Positions 1 through 9,133 of a DNA stretch of 41,242 nt are shown piece by piece. A model generated the notes under the pieces. It was not told the DNA's origin. It saw only the letters and a program-made list of their open reading frames with translations, and did not search any database. The translations under genes and the position numbers were made by a program. The stretch's first letter is position 1. Each line of letters starts with the position of its first letter. This DNA comes from Nitrospira sp. (GTDB lineage Bacteria > Nitrospirota > Nitrospiria > Nitrospirales > Nitrospiraceae). The DNA is taken from positions 1 through 41,242 of the forward strand of contig JAHBWU010000031.1 in NCBI GenBank assembly GCA_019636835.1. Reading direction: 5' to 3'.

Positions 1-2164
1 ACATTGCCGACGGCACTCCGGAAAACTCATCAAAAATGTTCGAGAGATGGGATGACTCGCTCCCACAGCCGGTATCGGCGACACAAGTTTGGACGAACCC
101 AGATGGTGATTCGCAACACTCCACCGTCACCCGACCGCCGGGCGGCGTGAATTTGATCGCATTCCCGATGAGGTTCCATAGAATCTGCTCCAACCTGTCG
201 CGGTCACCACGGACGGTTGGAAGCGACGCGATCGGCTCGATCACGAGCGACACATTCTTTTCCGAGGCGACCATCCGCAAACTGTCCGCCACGATGGTGG
301 CGATCTGACACATAGAGACCTCTTCCATGCGAAGCTCGACGCTCTTGGTGTCGAAGCGCGACCAATCGAGCAATTGAACGATGATTCTTCCGAGCCGGGC
401 GATGTTGTGTTCAATGCGGGTGAGGTACGTGCGCTGCAGGTCGGTCAGGGGTCCCGTGACGCCGTCAAGCATGTTTTCCGCAAAGCTCCGAATCACCGTC
501 ATGGGGGTTCGCAACTCGTGTGAGACGACGGAGAGAAACGTCGATCGGCGTCGGTCATGGTCTTGGAGTTGTGCGTTGGCGCGGGACAGCTCCACTGTGC
601 GTTGCTCGATGCGCTCCTCAAGATGCTGAGTCAGTGCGGTCAGATCGGAATAGGCCTTGGTATTATCGATGGCAGCCGCCACGTGGCCGGCGATCGTCAA
701 GAGGATATGGAGATCTTCTTCACTGCACTGGCGTGAACCTCGATCGCCGGCGAGAAATCCCAATATCTTGGTATGGCTCTGGAGCGGCACGGCGATGAAC
801 GACCGCACGTCCGAACGGCGGGCCATTTCAAGTATCGGCGGGTACATGCGTTGCGTAATGGTTTCGATATCTTGGATCAGCAACGGTTTTCCGTGAAGGA
901 GGAGTTCGGCCGTGATGCCGCCGTTGTCGACGACCGGGATGTCGATCCGGCGAATAGCGTCCGCGATCTCCGGCGACACTCCGATGATCCTGGCGAGAGA
1001 AGCACAGTTCCGATCCGGATGGTGTAGGAAGACGGTCATCCGAGAAAATCCAAGGTTATCGACGATCAGATGGAGCACCCTGTCGAGGAGTTCGTTCAGG
1101 TCGAACAGGCCGGCGCTCGCAATGGCGACGCTGGCTTGGTGCACGGTGGTCAACTGCGTGACCTGCCGTCTGATGGTGTCAAGGTTCATGGTAATGGCGC
1201 GATTGCGGTCATAGAGAGACTGCGTCATGGCGTTGAATGCCTGCGTCAACTGACCGACTTCGTCATGGGTGACGGACACGAGCGGAACCGGCGGATAGTG
1301 GCTTTCGGCGAGTTGTCGCGCGGCTCCGGCCAGGCTCCGCAGCGGCGTCGTGATACGTGACGTGAGTACATGTGCGCCGAGGATACCTGCCATGATAATG
1401 AATCCCGTGAGGATCGAAACATTGCCGGCGATGCTCCGCAACGCTTGTTTGGCCAGTGCGTCGGTGACTCCGATGCGCACGACGCCGACCACCGGCGAGC
1501 TGTTCGTCGGCGGTGGAAAGCTTCTCTCTTCGAATTCGATTGAGTGCTGGGGCAGGATGGCTTCAATCGGGGATTTCCGAAGGACAGGCATGGCGAAGTC
1601 GTACAGGGTTTCTTGTCCGAGGAGAAAGGAAACGAGCCAGTCCGAGGAATCGTCTTGAGGAATGAGAGTCTGCTCCGGAGAAAACACGAACTTGGTGATG
1701 AGCGGAGCCGTCAGCTGAGTCTGCAGCAGCGATTCTGAAATTCGATCAGTTGGATAGCCCGGCTGCGGCGTCGATTGAGGGGACCGATCGGACGGTTTCC
1801 GCCCTCGTTTGCTCTGCTGGTCCAGGATGCGACCATCGGCTGCGGCGATCATCACGTAGACGACGCGATCGATGGCCATGATGCCCTGGATGAATTGTTC
1901 GAGTGTGGCGCGATCTTCGAGGACGACACCGGCGATCCGAAAGTGGTCGTTGCGCACGGTATTGGTCAATAAGATGCTTCCGAGTTCCTCCAGGCGGTCG
2001 GTCATGGCCGTTCGCCTGGTTTCCATGAAATACCAACTTAAGGACGAACAGGTCATGATGACAATGAGGCTGAAAAACAGCATGAACTTCAAGCGGAGGC
2101 TGAAGAACCTCGCCGTCGGCCTTGGTTCGGGATGCTGTCCGTTCCGAAGTCGCGGGATATCCAT
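1..2164 (-). CDS. HAMP-GAF sensor histidine kinase (C-terminus cut by window edge)
   Basis: About 721 codons are visible, open to the window edge. A transmembrane segment (about residues 27-46), a roughly 200-residue periplasmic region and a second membrane segment (about 250-272) lead into HAMP, a GAF-like domain (about 345-500), a HisKA dimerisation domain with H-box SHELRTPM (His near residue 549) and a HATPase domain with N-box NLIGNAIKF. The G1 box reads DTGCGSESSHL, so the usual Ile/Leu after DTGxG is Ser. The ATG at 2164 lies 13 nt after the stop of the upstream binding-protein gene, and the two probably form one operon in which the binding protein supplies ligand sensing. The last catalytic part (G2 box) and any receiver domain lie outside the window. 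Inferred role: autophosphorylating membrane sensor. Its response regulator is not visible. Confidence 0.88.
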   Translation of the reverse strand, partial: MDIPRLRNGQHPEPRPTARFFSLRLKFMLFFSLIVIMTCSSLSWYFMETRRTAMTDRLEELGSILLTNTVRNDHFRIAGVVLEDRATLEQFIQGIMAIDRVVYVMIAAADGRILDQQSKRGRKPSDRSPQSTPQPGYPTDRISESLLQTQLTAPLITKFVFSPEQTLIPQDDSSDWLVSFLLGQETLYDFAMPVLRKSPIEAILPQHSIEFEERSFPPPTNSSPVVGVVRIGVTDALAKQALRSIAGNVSILTGFIIMAGILGAHVLTSRITTPLRSLAGAARQLAESHYPPVPLVSVTHDEVGQLTQAFNAMTQSLYDRNRAITMNLDTIRRQVTQLTTVHQASVAIASAGLFDLNELLDRVLHLIVDNLGFSRMTVFLHHPDRNCASLARIIGVSPEIADAIRRIDIPVVDNGGITAELLLHGKPLLIQDIETITQRMYPPILEMARRSDVRSFIAVPLQSHTKILGFLAGDRGSRQCSEEDLHILLTIAGHVAAAIDNTKAYSDLTALTQHLEERIEQRTVELSRANAQLQDHDRRRSTFLSVVSHELRTPMTVIRSFAENMLDGVTGPLTDLQRTYLTRIEHNIARLGRIIVQLLDWSRFDTKSVELRMEEVSMCQIATIVADSLRMVASEKNVSLVIEPIASLPTVRGDRDRLEQILWNLIGNAIKFTPPGGRVTVECCESPSGFVQTCVADTGCGSESSHLSNIFDEFSGVPSAM

Positions 2165-2177
2165 TGGACTGACTCAC

Positions 2178-3143
2178 TTAATAGGTTTCGTCGATCAGGT
2201 TGTCGAAGTCTTTTGGAATCGAAATGCCCAGATACCGCGCGGTCTTGAGATTCACCGTGATTCTGACCCGTTGGACCGAGACAGGTTTGAACGGCGGTTT
2301 TTCCCCATCCAAAATGCGCTTGGCAAGAAGACCGGTTTCACGGCCGACTTCGCTGAAACTGATCGACAAACTGAGCAGCGCGCCCAGGCGCGTCATCTCC
2401 GATGAAAACCCGATGACGGGAATGTGTTTGGCCAACGCCGATTCGAGAATAAAACGGATCGACTCGTCCGTCAGCACGGTCGAGTCGGGAATGAGCCACA
2501 GGGCTTCCGATTGGGACAGGAGCATCCGCAGCTGGGGAGGGACTTCCTTCTCATTCTCGACCGTGAATCCCCGCACCTGAACGCCGTGAACGGAAGCCTG
2601 CGTCTCCGCTTCCTTAAACCGAGAAGCGGTCTTGCCGGGATCGTAGAGCATGCCGACCCGGCGCAGGGTGGGTAAAAATTCGCGCATGGCCTTCAGCTGG
2701 CGGTCCGTTGGAATGTCCAGCAGGACGCCCGTCATGTTGTCAGTAGTCAGATGATGTTTCAAGGGATCGAGGATCATCATGTAGACGACGGGAGTATTGA
2801 CGATCTCCGACTTGGCTGCGAGCGCCGCTTTGAGACCCACGGCGACCACCAACGAAACATCCGACGTGCGGATCTTCCTGGCAAGGCGCTTTCCCCGTTC
2901 TAGATCGCTACGTAAGTCATACTCGGTGTAGCTCGCAGCCACGGGTGCGGCTGTCTTGAATCCTTCTACCGCATCATTATAAGCCTTGAGATCAGATGAC
3001 TTGAGAATGGCGATCTCGACTGCATCAGCTTCGACCGGGATCGTGTACGCGCAACAGAGAACGGCGAATGCGAGAGTCATCAACCGGCGGGATGAAGAGT
3101 CTATCCATGTTTCTTCCTCCCCTGCGCAGATACGATGGATCAT
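2178..3143 (-). CDS. ABC-type substrate-binding protein (ABC_sub_bind family)
   Basis: A 321-aa periplasmic binding protein resembling the ABC_sub_bind family (PF04392): two alpha/beta lobes with family-like stretches such as VVAVGLKAALAA, PVVYMMILDP and RVGMLYDPG. A hydrophobic segment near residues 22-40 ending VEADA looks like a signal peptide. The start is uncertain. The upstream ATG (3143) gives a long polar leader, and the signal peptide would fit better from an internal TTG/ATG near 3081-3078. A strong GGAGGAAG lies just before an out-of-frame ATG. No permease or ATPase gene adjoins it. Instead it runs into a histidine kinase 13 nt downstream, so it more likely feeds a sensor than a transporter (inference). 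The ligand is unknown. Confidence 0.82.
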   Translation of the reverse strand: MIHRICAGEEETWIDSSSRRLMTLAFAVLCCAYTIPVEADAVEIAILKSSDLKAYNDAVEGFKTAAPVAASYTEYDLRSDLERGKRLARKIRTSDVSLVVAVGLKAALAAKSEIVNTPVVYMMILDPLKHHLTTDNMTGVLLDIPTDRQLKAMREFLPTLRRVGMLYDPGKTASRFKEAETQASVHGVQVRGFTVENEKEVPPQLRMLLSQSEALWLIPDSTVLTDESIRFILESALAKHIPVIGFSSEMTRLGALLSLSISFSEVGRETGLLAKRILDGEKPPFKPVSVQRVRITVNLKTARYLGISIPKDFDNLIDETY

Positions 3144-3199
3144 GATCGCGTGGTGTGAGCCGCGCCCATAGTCTCCGTCACGAAAGAATCAGCACAGAA

Positions 3200-3388
3200 T
3201 CAGCATTGATCGAAACGTTTGCGAATCACAGAGGTTAGAAACGAGCGAGTCCACCAGTAAGGTGTCTCGCCGATCGGATGCGCGTCGCTCCCGTACAATT
3301 GTGATACAGCAATCTCTGTACCGTCGGCGTAGCGAGCTTGAAGTCGTACCCTTATGAAAAAAATGCCGACAACCGACAGGTAAAACAT
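3200..3388 (-). CDS. possible small hypothetical protein
   Basis: A 62-aa open frame starting MFYLSVVGIFF, with a hydrophobic N-terminus and a polar remainder ending in RKRFDQC. No clear ribosome-binding site precedes the ATG and I recognise no family. It lies in the intergenic region upstream of the binding-protein gene, so it may be chance coding over a promoter/leader region. Nothing else is visible between 3144 and 3434. Confidence 0.22.
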   Translation of the reverse strand: MFYLSVVGIFFIRVRLQARYADGTEIAVSQLYGSDAHPIGETPYWWTRSFLTSVIRKRFDQC

Positions 3389-3434
3389 CAGCGCTGTACC
3401 GATAGAGCGACCGGCAGTGAATCAAAATAGATTC

Positions 3435-3460
3435 TGACTGAATCCAAATGGATTCAGTCA
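3435..3460. repeat. perfect inverted repeat (12-bp arms)
   Basis: The left arm TGACTGAATCCA and right arm TGGATTCAGTCA are separated by only 2 nt. It lies about 36 nt after the DUF928 stop codon on the minus strand, followed on that strand by a modestly T-rich stretch, so it may end the secretion operon. Its core resembles the larger inverted repeat at 15009-15057. Confidence 0.6.
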
Positions 3461-3495
3461 ATGTGACCATCTGGATCCAGCGCGAAGGCACACTG

Positions 3496-4251
3496 CTACT
3501 TCCCGCTGGTCTGAATGGAGCGAAGATCCCAGTCCGCGACCCCGTTGAGTCCGACCTGCCTGAGGAGGGCGGCACGCAGCCTCCGAAGCGACGGATCCTT
3601 GGGATCTTTCTCAATCAACGAGCAGACACAGCCCATCGCGTCGTACCAGAATCCGATGAGGGCATTGGTGCGCACGCTTTCACGGTCACAGGTCAGGTTC
3701 ACCGAGGTGATCGTCAGACATTCATTGAACTCGCATCGCTCGATCATTCCACCGGCGACGATATCTCGGGAGGGAGACTCGGGATTGGGGCTGGCCGACA
3801 CAAACCAGCGGTATTGGACGTTCGGTTCAAGCGTCAGTCCCAGGTGTTTGAGATCGATGGATTGAACCCCGGCCTCGGTCGGAGCGGGAAGGGAACCCTC
3901 GTAAAGCGGAGCAATTTTTTGGGTGTCGTTGAGCGTAAATCGTAAGGGATAGGTCGTCGGTTTCGAGAGATACCAATTCAGGGTCGGCGTTTGCTTAACG
4001 GTCAAGCCCACATGGTCAGGGACCAAGGCGACGAGTTCCGGTTCAGTGCCCTCCGTTCCCCGTAACGTGCCTCCGACTCGCGCGCGCGGAGTGGGTTTCT
4101 TCGGCGGTGTGTAGATGAGAGGCGGTGAGTCATCCTGTTGACCGGCCTTTGACGGTATCGCCTTGTCTGCGGCATCCAGGACATGAACTCCTGCGACGAT
4201 CAGCAGCAGACTGAGCCCTAGGATCAATACATGTCTCATGGCATATCTCAT
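3496..4251 (-). CDS. DUF928 domain protein, exported
   Basis: A 251-aa protein with an N-terminal signal peptide (hydrophobic LILGLSLLLIVAGVHVL, cleavage likely after DAA). It has the DUF928 pattern: a Pro-rich linker (YTPPKKPTPRARVGGTLRG), then LVPDHVGLT and TLNWYLSKPT, a beta-sandwich-like region, and a helical tail (DPSLRRLRAALLRQVGLNG). DUF928 proteins are usually found beside CHAT proteins and haemagglutinin-type secretion genes, as here; their biochemical function is unknown. The ATG at 4251 is preferred over the upstream one at 4275 because AAGGAG sits 7 nt before it and because 4275 would overlap the CHAT gene. The gap to the CHAT stop is 14 nt, so it is probably the last gene of the operon. 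Confidence 0.85.
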   Translation of the reverse strand: MRYAMRHVLILGLSLLLIVAGVHVLDAADKAIPSKAGQQDDSPPLIYTPPKKPTPRARVGGTLRGTEGTEPELVALVPDHVGLTVKQTPTLNWYLSKPTTYPLRFTLNDTQKIAPLYEGSLPAPTEAGVQSIDLKHLGLTLEPNVQYRWFVSASPNPESPSRDIVAGGMIERCEFNECLTITSVNLTCDRESVRTNALIGFWYDAMGCVCSLIEKDPKDPSLRRLRAALLRQVGLNGVADWDLRSIQTSGK

Positions 4252-4265
4252 GGTGCTTCTCCTTA

Positions 4266-6611
4266 TCACAGCCAATTATTGAGCATCAGGAAGGGCGACC
4301 AGTAGGCCGGATGTTCATAAATCCTGTCGCTCAACAGTTTCAACTGCGCGCGCTGGAGCGCGACGGCTTTCGAGAGAGCCGGATTGCGCAGTTGCCGGTA
4401 AAACTCAGATATCAACGTCGCCGACGCTTCATCGTTGATGAACCACAGTGTCGCCAGCGCGCTGCGTGCGCCGGCCTTCAAGGCGACGCCGGCCAGGCCA
4501 AGGGCCGCGCGATCGTCCCCGACGCCGGTTTGGCAGGCGCTCAAGGTCAAGAGTTCGAGAGGCTCTTGCCGAAACCGAAAGAGGCCTACCAGTTGGTCGA
4601 GGGTGTGCATCGTCAATTTCCCATCGAAGGTCAGGAGGAACGAATCGTTCACGTCGGTCGAGAACTTGCCGTGCGTGGCGATATGGAGGCCACCATATCC
4701 TCCTTCACGCAATTCACGTTCCAGTCTGGATGATTGAAAGGCATTGTTCATCAATTGGTCGCTCTTGTAGAGCCGGTGAATGGATTCGACCTCGTCCGCC
4801 ACATAGGGGAGGGGGGGAAACCCTTGCACAGACTTGGTGAGGCCCGCCGTGAGGAATCGGAGCTTGTCGCGATTGAGTGGACGGGGGTCGGTCAACGTCA
4901 AGCCGGGTGTCATGGCGAGGGCGAACTTATTGATCAGGAACGATGTGCCGTCATGCAGCGCCGCCAGCGGAATCGTCCGTAGGGCGCTGTCCGGCACAAA
5001 CACCAACGTCGTGATCTGCGGCTGCGACAGGTCGGTTTCCAGCGGGCGCACGAGCCAGTCGTACAACTGTTGTGCATGGGGCAGATATTCGCGGGTGGTG
5101 CGTTTTTCAATCAGTCGGCGGAATGCTCGGATTTCCTGAGTCAGCCGATCGGACGTCACGGGGACGGAGATGCGCTTCAGGCCGGACGGTAGACTCATGA
5201 GCAATTCCAGCCGGGATGTAAACATGATGGGATAGATGACGGCGGTGTCCGGCGACAACCGATCGAATGTGGTCAGTCTGGAGCGGACGGCGTCGACACA
5301 GTCGTCCTTAAAATAGTCCCGCAATTCAGCCGTTTTATAGGCTTCAATCGCATCGCGAGCTGCAAGGAGATACCCTTCGGCTGCTGTATCCTCCTCAGTG
5401 AGGGAGGCCCGCTGGAGCAACAGGTCGGCCAGTTCAAAAAACAGCGGCTTGACGGTGTCCTGGCCGACTATCGGATCATCAGACGAGGCCTGCGCCACCT
5501 CAATGCGAATCGGTTGGAGCGTCGAGGCCGCTTGGCGGTACGACGCAATGGCGTCATCCAGCTGTCCGCTCGCAGCGAGCAGGCGCCCTAACTGCCACTG
5601 CCAGCGATAGAGCGACTCGGGCGCATCCGCGGATTGAGCCGTGAACAACGCCCGCCTGGTCAGTCGAAGCGCTTCGTCCAGGCGAGCATCTGTTTCGTAG
5701 AGATGCCCAAGATAGCCGAGGGCATAGGAGAGCGTCCGTCGGTCGTTCTGTCCCTCAGCGACCGTGGCCGCTTCCTGGAGCACTCCTGCGGCCCTCAACA
5801 AAAGAGGATCATGGTTCTGCGGCAGGTGAGGGCCGAGACGCTCATACACCAGACCGACGGCGATCAACCCGAGGGATTTGTGGCGAGATGGGGGCAGGTC
5901 ACTCAAATGGTCCAGTGCTGCGTCAAGGGCCAGACGGCTGTCGGCTGGTTGGTCGAGTCGCAGCAGAGTCCGCGCGGCATTGGTGCGGGCGGTCGCCGCG
6001 AGCAGGGGCAGTTTGGTGTGTTGAGCGTGGACTACGCTTTCCTGAAATGCTTCCAGCGCTACTTTGTCTTGCTGCTTCAACGCGAAGAGGACTCCGAGGT
6101 CGTTCAGCGTGGTCGCCATGAGCGGCGGAGAGTCCTGTTTTCGCAGCAATGCCTCTGTTTGATGGAGATACTCCGATGCTTCGGGGAGTCGGCGGAGCGT
6201 CAAGTAGGTCCGCCCCAGATGACCGAGGACGGACGCCTCGGCGAGGGGATCGCCACCCTTGTGCGCGAGGGCGAGCGCCAGTTCCAGCGACTGGAGCGCC
6301 GGTTTGGATTGCCCCAACGCCATCGAAGCCTGAGAAGAGAAGACCAGCGCGTCGACCTGCGCGGGGGCGTTTCCAGAACCTTTGTAGAGTTCAGCGGCCT
6401 GTTTCCAATGGGACAGGGCCTCACCGAAGGCTCCGCGTTCAAAAGCCTGGACACCTTCTTTCATCGATAAGCCGGCTGGAGAAGAGGCGTCATGGGATTC
6501 CGATCGTGTGGCGGTGAGAAGCAGACCAGTGACCAATAGGAGGAAGCACGCTCGATGGAGGATGAAGAGAACCAATGATCGATGAGGTGACGGCATTGAA
6601 TCGCTCGCCAT
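4266..6611 (-). CDS. TPR-CHAT (caspase-like) exported protein
   Basis: A 781-aa protein. A signal peptide or anchor (about residues 12-35, LVLFILHRACFLLLVTGLLL) is followed by roughly 350 residues of TPR-like helical repeats and a C-terminal CHAT domain (about 460-781). The CHAT catalytic dyad is present: His647 in HIATHGKF and Cys693 in LSACQTG. CHAT domains belong to the caspase-like clan CD and are generally specific proteases, often activated through partner TPR or sensor modules. The chosen ATG overlaps the stop of the upstream FhaC-like gene (TAATG), implying translational coupling; the longer frame from 6701 would run 90 nt into that gene. Association with TPS secretion and DUF928 suggests processing or release of the exported protein, by inference only. 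Confidence 0.88.
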   Translation of the reverse strand: MASDSMPSPHRSLVLFILHRACFLLLVTGLLLTATRSESHDASSPAGLSMKEGVQAFERGAFGEALSHWKQAAELYKGSGNAPAQVDALVFSSQASMALGQSKPALQSLELALALAHKGGDPLAEASVLGHLGRTYLTLRRLPEASEYLHQTEALLRKQDSPPLMATTLNDLGVLFALKQQDKVALEAFQESVVHAQHTKLPLLAATARTNAARTLLRLDQPADSRLALDAALDHLSDLPPSRHKSLGLIAVGLVYERLGPHLPQNHDPLLLRAAGVLQEAATVAEGQNDRRTLSYALGYLGHLYETDARLDEALRLTRRALFTAQSADAPESLYRWQWQLGRLLAASGQLDDAIASYRQAASTLQPIRIEVAQASSDDPIVGQDTVKPLFFELADLLLQRASLTEEDTAAEGYLLAARDAIEAYKTAELRDYFKDDCVDAVRSRLTTFDRLSPDTAVIYPIMFTSRLELLMSLPSGLKRISVPVTSDRLTQEIRAFRRLIEKRTTREYLPHAQQLYDWLVRPLETDLSQPQITTLVFVPDSALRTIPLAALHDGTSFLINKFALAMTPGLTLTDPRPLNRDKLRFLTAGLTKSVQGFPPLPYVADEVESIHRLYKSDQLMNNAFQSSRLERELREGGYGGLHIATHGKFSTDVNDSFLLTFDGKLTMHTLDQLVGLFRFRQEPLELLTLSACQTGVGDDRAALGLAGVALKAGARSALATLWFINDEASATLISEFYRQLRNPALSKAVALQRAQLKLLSDRIYEHPAYWSPFLMLNNWL

Positions 6612-8419
6612 TACAACGCTTGAACGATTACTTGAAGATGGATCCCATGGTCTTGGAGATTGCCCGACGGATGCGGCACATGATTGAGCGGCACGCCCCA
6701 ATAGAGTTCGAATCTTGCTCTGTCTCGGGGCAGTACATTCCAGCGGATGCCGAGACCGACGCTGGCGAGCGTCTCGGGTGACGGCGTGCTGTCGCGGGAT
6801 ACCCAGGCCCGTCCGACATCAACGAACTGGGCAAACTGAACCATATCTTCACCGCCGGCGAACTTGAGCAGCGGAATCCGGCTTTCAAAGGAGGCGAGGA
6901 ACCCGTTGTCCCGCACCAGCGTATTTTCTCGATAGCCGCGCACGCTGAACCGCCCGCCCACCGGGACCTGCTCCAGCGGAAACAACCGGTTATTGCTCAA
7001 CTGGAGATCCAGCCGTCCCAGCATTTGCCAGCCGCCCCAATGGTCCAGCCGCTTCACGGCCTGCACTTGGCCCAGCCAGGACACAAACCGGCCGCTGGGC
7101 AGCGGATCGCCCTCAGGCGTGCGCGCATCGCGCGAGTTGATCGTCGCGCCCAGGACATCGAACCCCACACTGACGCGGGAGCGAACGGCGATCACGGACG
7201 ACGGAGTCCGGTGTTGGTATTCCTGAATGAACCGAAGGGCGCTCACCTGGTTCACGCCGGTATCGGACGACCCTGGAACAAAAATGAACGGCTGGCCGGG
7301 CAAGTCGAAGGCAGAAGTAATCTTGTTGTACAGATGCTCGCCGGTCACCGCGACCGCCAGTTCGTCCGTCAGGCTGCGATAGATCGGATGCCGGAGCGTG
7401 AAGCCGAAGATTTCCGACTCCGAATTCAAGTCCAGCGCGCGAAACTGGTCATCGACGACGAGAAATTCGTTCCGGCGGTAGGATGCCGTGAAGGTCGTGT
7501 CGTACCGGTTCAGCGGCAGGGTATAGGACGTATCGATGATCGGGTGCACCCCCCGCGAACCGCCGTAGGTGATGCTGAAGGGATCGCCATGGCCCGTCAC
7601 ATTGTAGTGGGCGAGCGTGATCAGGCCTCGCTCCGCTCCGACGATCGGGGTCTGGTAATTGTTGAAGTCCAGCCAAGCCTTCCAAGGACGGGCTTCCTTG
7701 ACCTTCACGGCGAGGACGCTTTCGCCGCGCTGATCGCCGGGCCGGAGTTCGGCGTTGATCCGTTCGATGCGGGGATCTCGCTGAAGCAGTTGCAGCCGTT
7801 CTTGGATCGGCTCAAGTTTCAGCGGAGGGCGCGCGCCCAAGGCCACGCGGTCGCTCAAGTAACCGGGCCGAAACCAATCGGTCCCCTCCACGTCGATTCG
7901 TGACAGGGCCCCCTCGATGATCTGTAGCTGGATCACACCGTCTTTGACGTCTTGGTCAGGAATGACGGCGCCGGAGGTGATATAGCCGTTGTTAACGTAC
8001 AAGAGCGTCAACGCAAGCCGCAGTCGCTCCAAATCTTCGGTGGTCACGCTTCGGCTTGTATAGGGCTTGGTGACCGTTTCGATGTCCGCATCCGAGAAGA
8101 CGGTATTCCCGGTGACCTGGATCGCGGTCACAAACACACGCACCTGGCCGAGTTGGTTCCGAAGATCGCTGTCCGGTGGTGTCGGGGGCACCACCGGGAG
8201 AGTGGGGCTTGGTGTCGGCGTAGGCAGTTTGAATTCTTTCTTCAGCGGAGCCGGCGGCTCGCCGGATCGGAGCGTAGGATCGAAAATCGGAGGAGTGACC
8301 TGCGCTAAGCCGGAAGGCTCCGTGAGAAGGATAAGCATGGCAACACTCAAGCTGACAGAATTCGATCCAGTAAATCGACCAACCCACCCAAAAAGCAGGC
8401 CCCCTGCACAATGGATCAT
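6611..8419 (-). CDS. two-partner secretion outer-membrane pore (ShlB/FhaC/HecB family)
   Basis: A 602-aa TpsB transporter. The N-terminus carries a signal sequence (starting at M1 or, more conventionally, at M27 MLILLTEPSGLAQ), then a Pro-rich linker, a POTRA domain (about residues 95-185, VFVTAIQVTGNTVFSDADI) and a 16-strand-type barrel. The family signature FSVRGYREN (the VRGY motif of the L6 loop) is present, as is the typical barrel end. It translocates a TpsA exoprotein from periplasm to surface. The cognate TpsA is almost certainly the haemagglutinin-like gene upstream (9267-12158), separated from it by a plus-strand toxin-antitoxin pair. It is translationally coupled to the CHAT gene. 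Confidence 0.92.
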   Translation of the reverse strand: MIHCAGGLLFGWVGRFTGSNSVSLSVAMLILLTEPSGLAQVTPPIFDPTLRSGEPPAPLKKEFKLPTPTPSPTLPVVPPTPPDSDLRNQLGQVRVFVTAIQVTGNTVFSDADIETVTKPYTSRSVTTEDLERLRLALTLLYVNNGYITSGAVIPDQDVKDGVIQLQIIEGALSRIDVEGTDWFRPGYLSDRVALGARPPLKLEPIQERLQLLQRDPRIERINAELRPGDQRGESVLAVKVKEARPWKAWLDFNNYQTPIVGAERGLITLAHYNVTGHGDPFSITYGGSRGVHPIIDTSYTLPLNRYDTTFTASYRRNEFLVVDDQFRALDLNSESEIFGFTLRHPIYRSLTDELAVAVTGEHLYNKITSAFDLPGQPFIFVPGSSDTGVNQVSALRFIQEYQHRTPSSVIAVRSRVSVGFDVLGATINSRDARTPEGDPLPSGRFVSWLGQVQAVKRLDHWGGWQMLGRLDLQLSNNRLFPLEQVPVGGRFSVRGYRENTLVRDNGFLASFESRIPLLKFAGGEDMVQFAQFVDVGRAWVSRDSTPSPETLASVGLGIRWNVLPRDRARFELYWGVPLNHVPHPSGNLQDHGIHLQVIVQAL

Positions 8420-8499
8420 GTGCAGCCTACCGACCTTAAGTGAAATAGGGTATGAGGCCTTGAAGATTTCATCGCAGGCCTGCTATCGTCTGTCGCCGG

Positions 8500-8838
8500 A
8501 TGAAGCTGATTGTTCGGGAGCATGTGACTGCCGAGGGGATAAACCCCTTCCGTAGATGGCTTGACGCGCTCGATGTTTCGATAAGAGCTCGGGTTCAAGC
8601 CAGGATTTTCCGATTCGAAACGGGTAATCTCGGCGATCACAAATCCATCGGATCCGGAGTTTGGGAAGCGAGACTGCCGTTCGGAGCCGGATATCGGGTA
8701 TACTTCGGGAAAGAGCGTCAGACCGTTATTTTGTTGCTGCTTGGCGGGGACAAAGCCTCTCAGCGCAAGGACATTGGCCTTGCGCAACGGTATTGGGCCG
8801 ACTATCTGGAGATGATGCGTCATGGCAAGGACGAGTAG
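8500..8838 (+). CDS. RelE/HigB-type toxin (Gp49-like / HI1419 family)
   Basis: A 112-aa basic protein with the pattern of the phage-derived Gp49-like killer family: NPFRRWLDAL at the N-terminus, then IRARVQARIFRFETGNLGD, GVWEARLPFGAGYRVYF and ILLLLGGDKASQRKDI near the end. Members are RelE-fold toxins, usually mRNA interferases, encoded upstream of their antitoxin. It overlaps the downstream antitoxin gene by 17 nt, the typical toxin-first arrangement. It is transcribed opposite to the secretion genes on both sides, indicating insertion of a mobile TA cassette between the tpsA and tpsB homologues. Confidence 0.85.
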   Translation: MKLIVREHVTAEGINPFRRWLDALDVSIRARVQARIFRFETGNLGDHKSIGSGVWEARLPFGAGYRVYFGKERQTVILLLLGGDKASQRKDIGLAQRYWADYLEMMRHGKDE

Positions 8839-9133
8839 AGATTGGGAGGAAGGCTTGGCGCGTGATGTGCGCGATCCTGAATTTGCCCGCCGGTTTATCT
8901 TGGCTGCGGTCGAAGACGGGATTCCGCTCCAACAGGCCATCGGAAAAGTGATCCGACTGGCGGGTGTTAAGGAATTCGCGGCCAAGGTGCGTCTGGACCA
9001 ATCCCAGGTTTCACGAGCCATCCATCCGCGACATAGTCCCAACCAAGACATTCTCAACCGCCTGCTTCGACCATTTCGGTTGAAGCTCAGCCTTGTCTTT
9101 CTCGACAAACAAAAAAGACGCCATGTCGCCTGA
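8822..9133 (+). CDS. HigA-like antitoxin (HI1420 family HTH)
   Basis: A 103-aa protein of the addiction-module antidote type. A start resembling LARDVRDPEFARRFI is followed by an Xre-like helix-turn-helix around residues 50-85 (EFAAKVRLDQSQVSRAI, then NQDILNRLLRPFRLKLSL). Such proteins neutralise the RelE-type toxin and repress the shared promoter. It starts inside the toxin reading frame (17-nt overlap), consistent with coupled translation. The short C-terminal tail is basic (KQKRRHVA). Confidence 0.85.
   Translation: MARTSRDWEEGLARDVRDPEFARRFILAAVEDGIPLQQAIGKVIRLAGVKEFAAKVRLDQSQVSRAIHPRHSPNQDILNRLLRPFRLKLSLVFLDKQKRRHVA

Noticed and set aside
3065..3104. Out-of-frame ATG with strong GGAGGAAG near the binding-protein start
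   Set aside because: The resulting frame gives no signal peptide and soon loses any protein-like pattern; it probably only reflects uncertainty in the real start.
3435..3460. Classical intrinsic terminator
   Set aside because: The stem is AT-rich and lacks a run of T directly after it on either strand; kept as an inverted repeat only.
5634..6470. 278-codon plus-strand frame inside the CHAT gene
   Set aside because: Antisense shadow of the TPR region.
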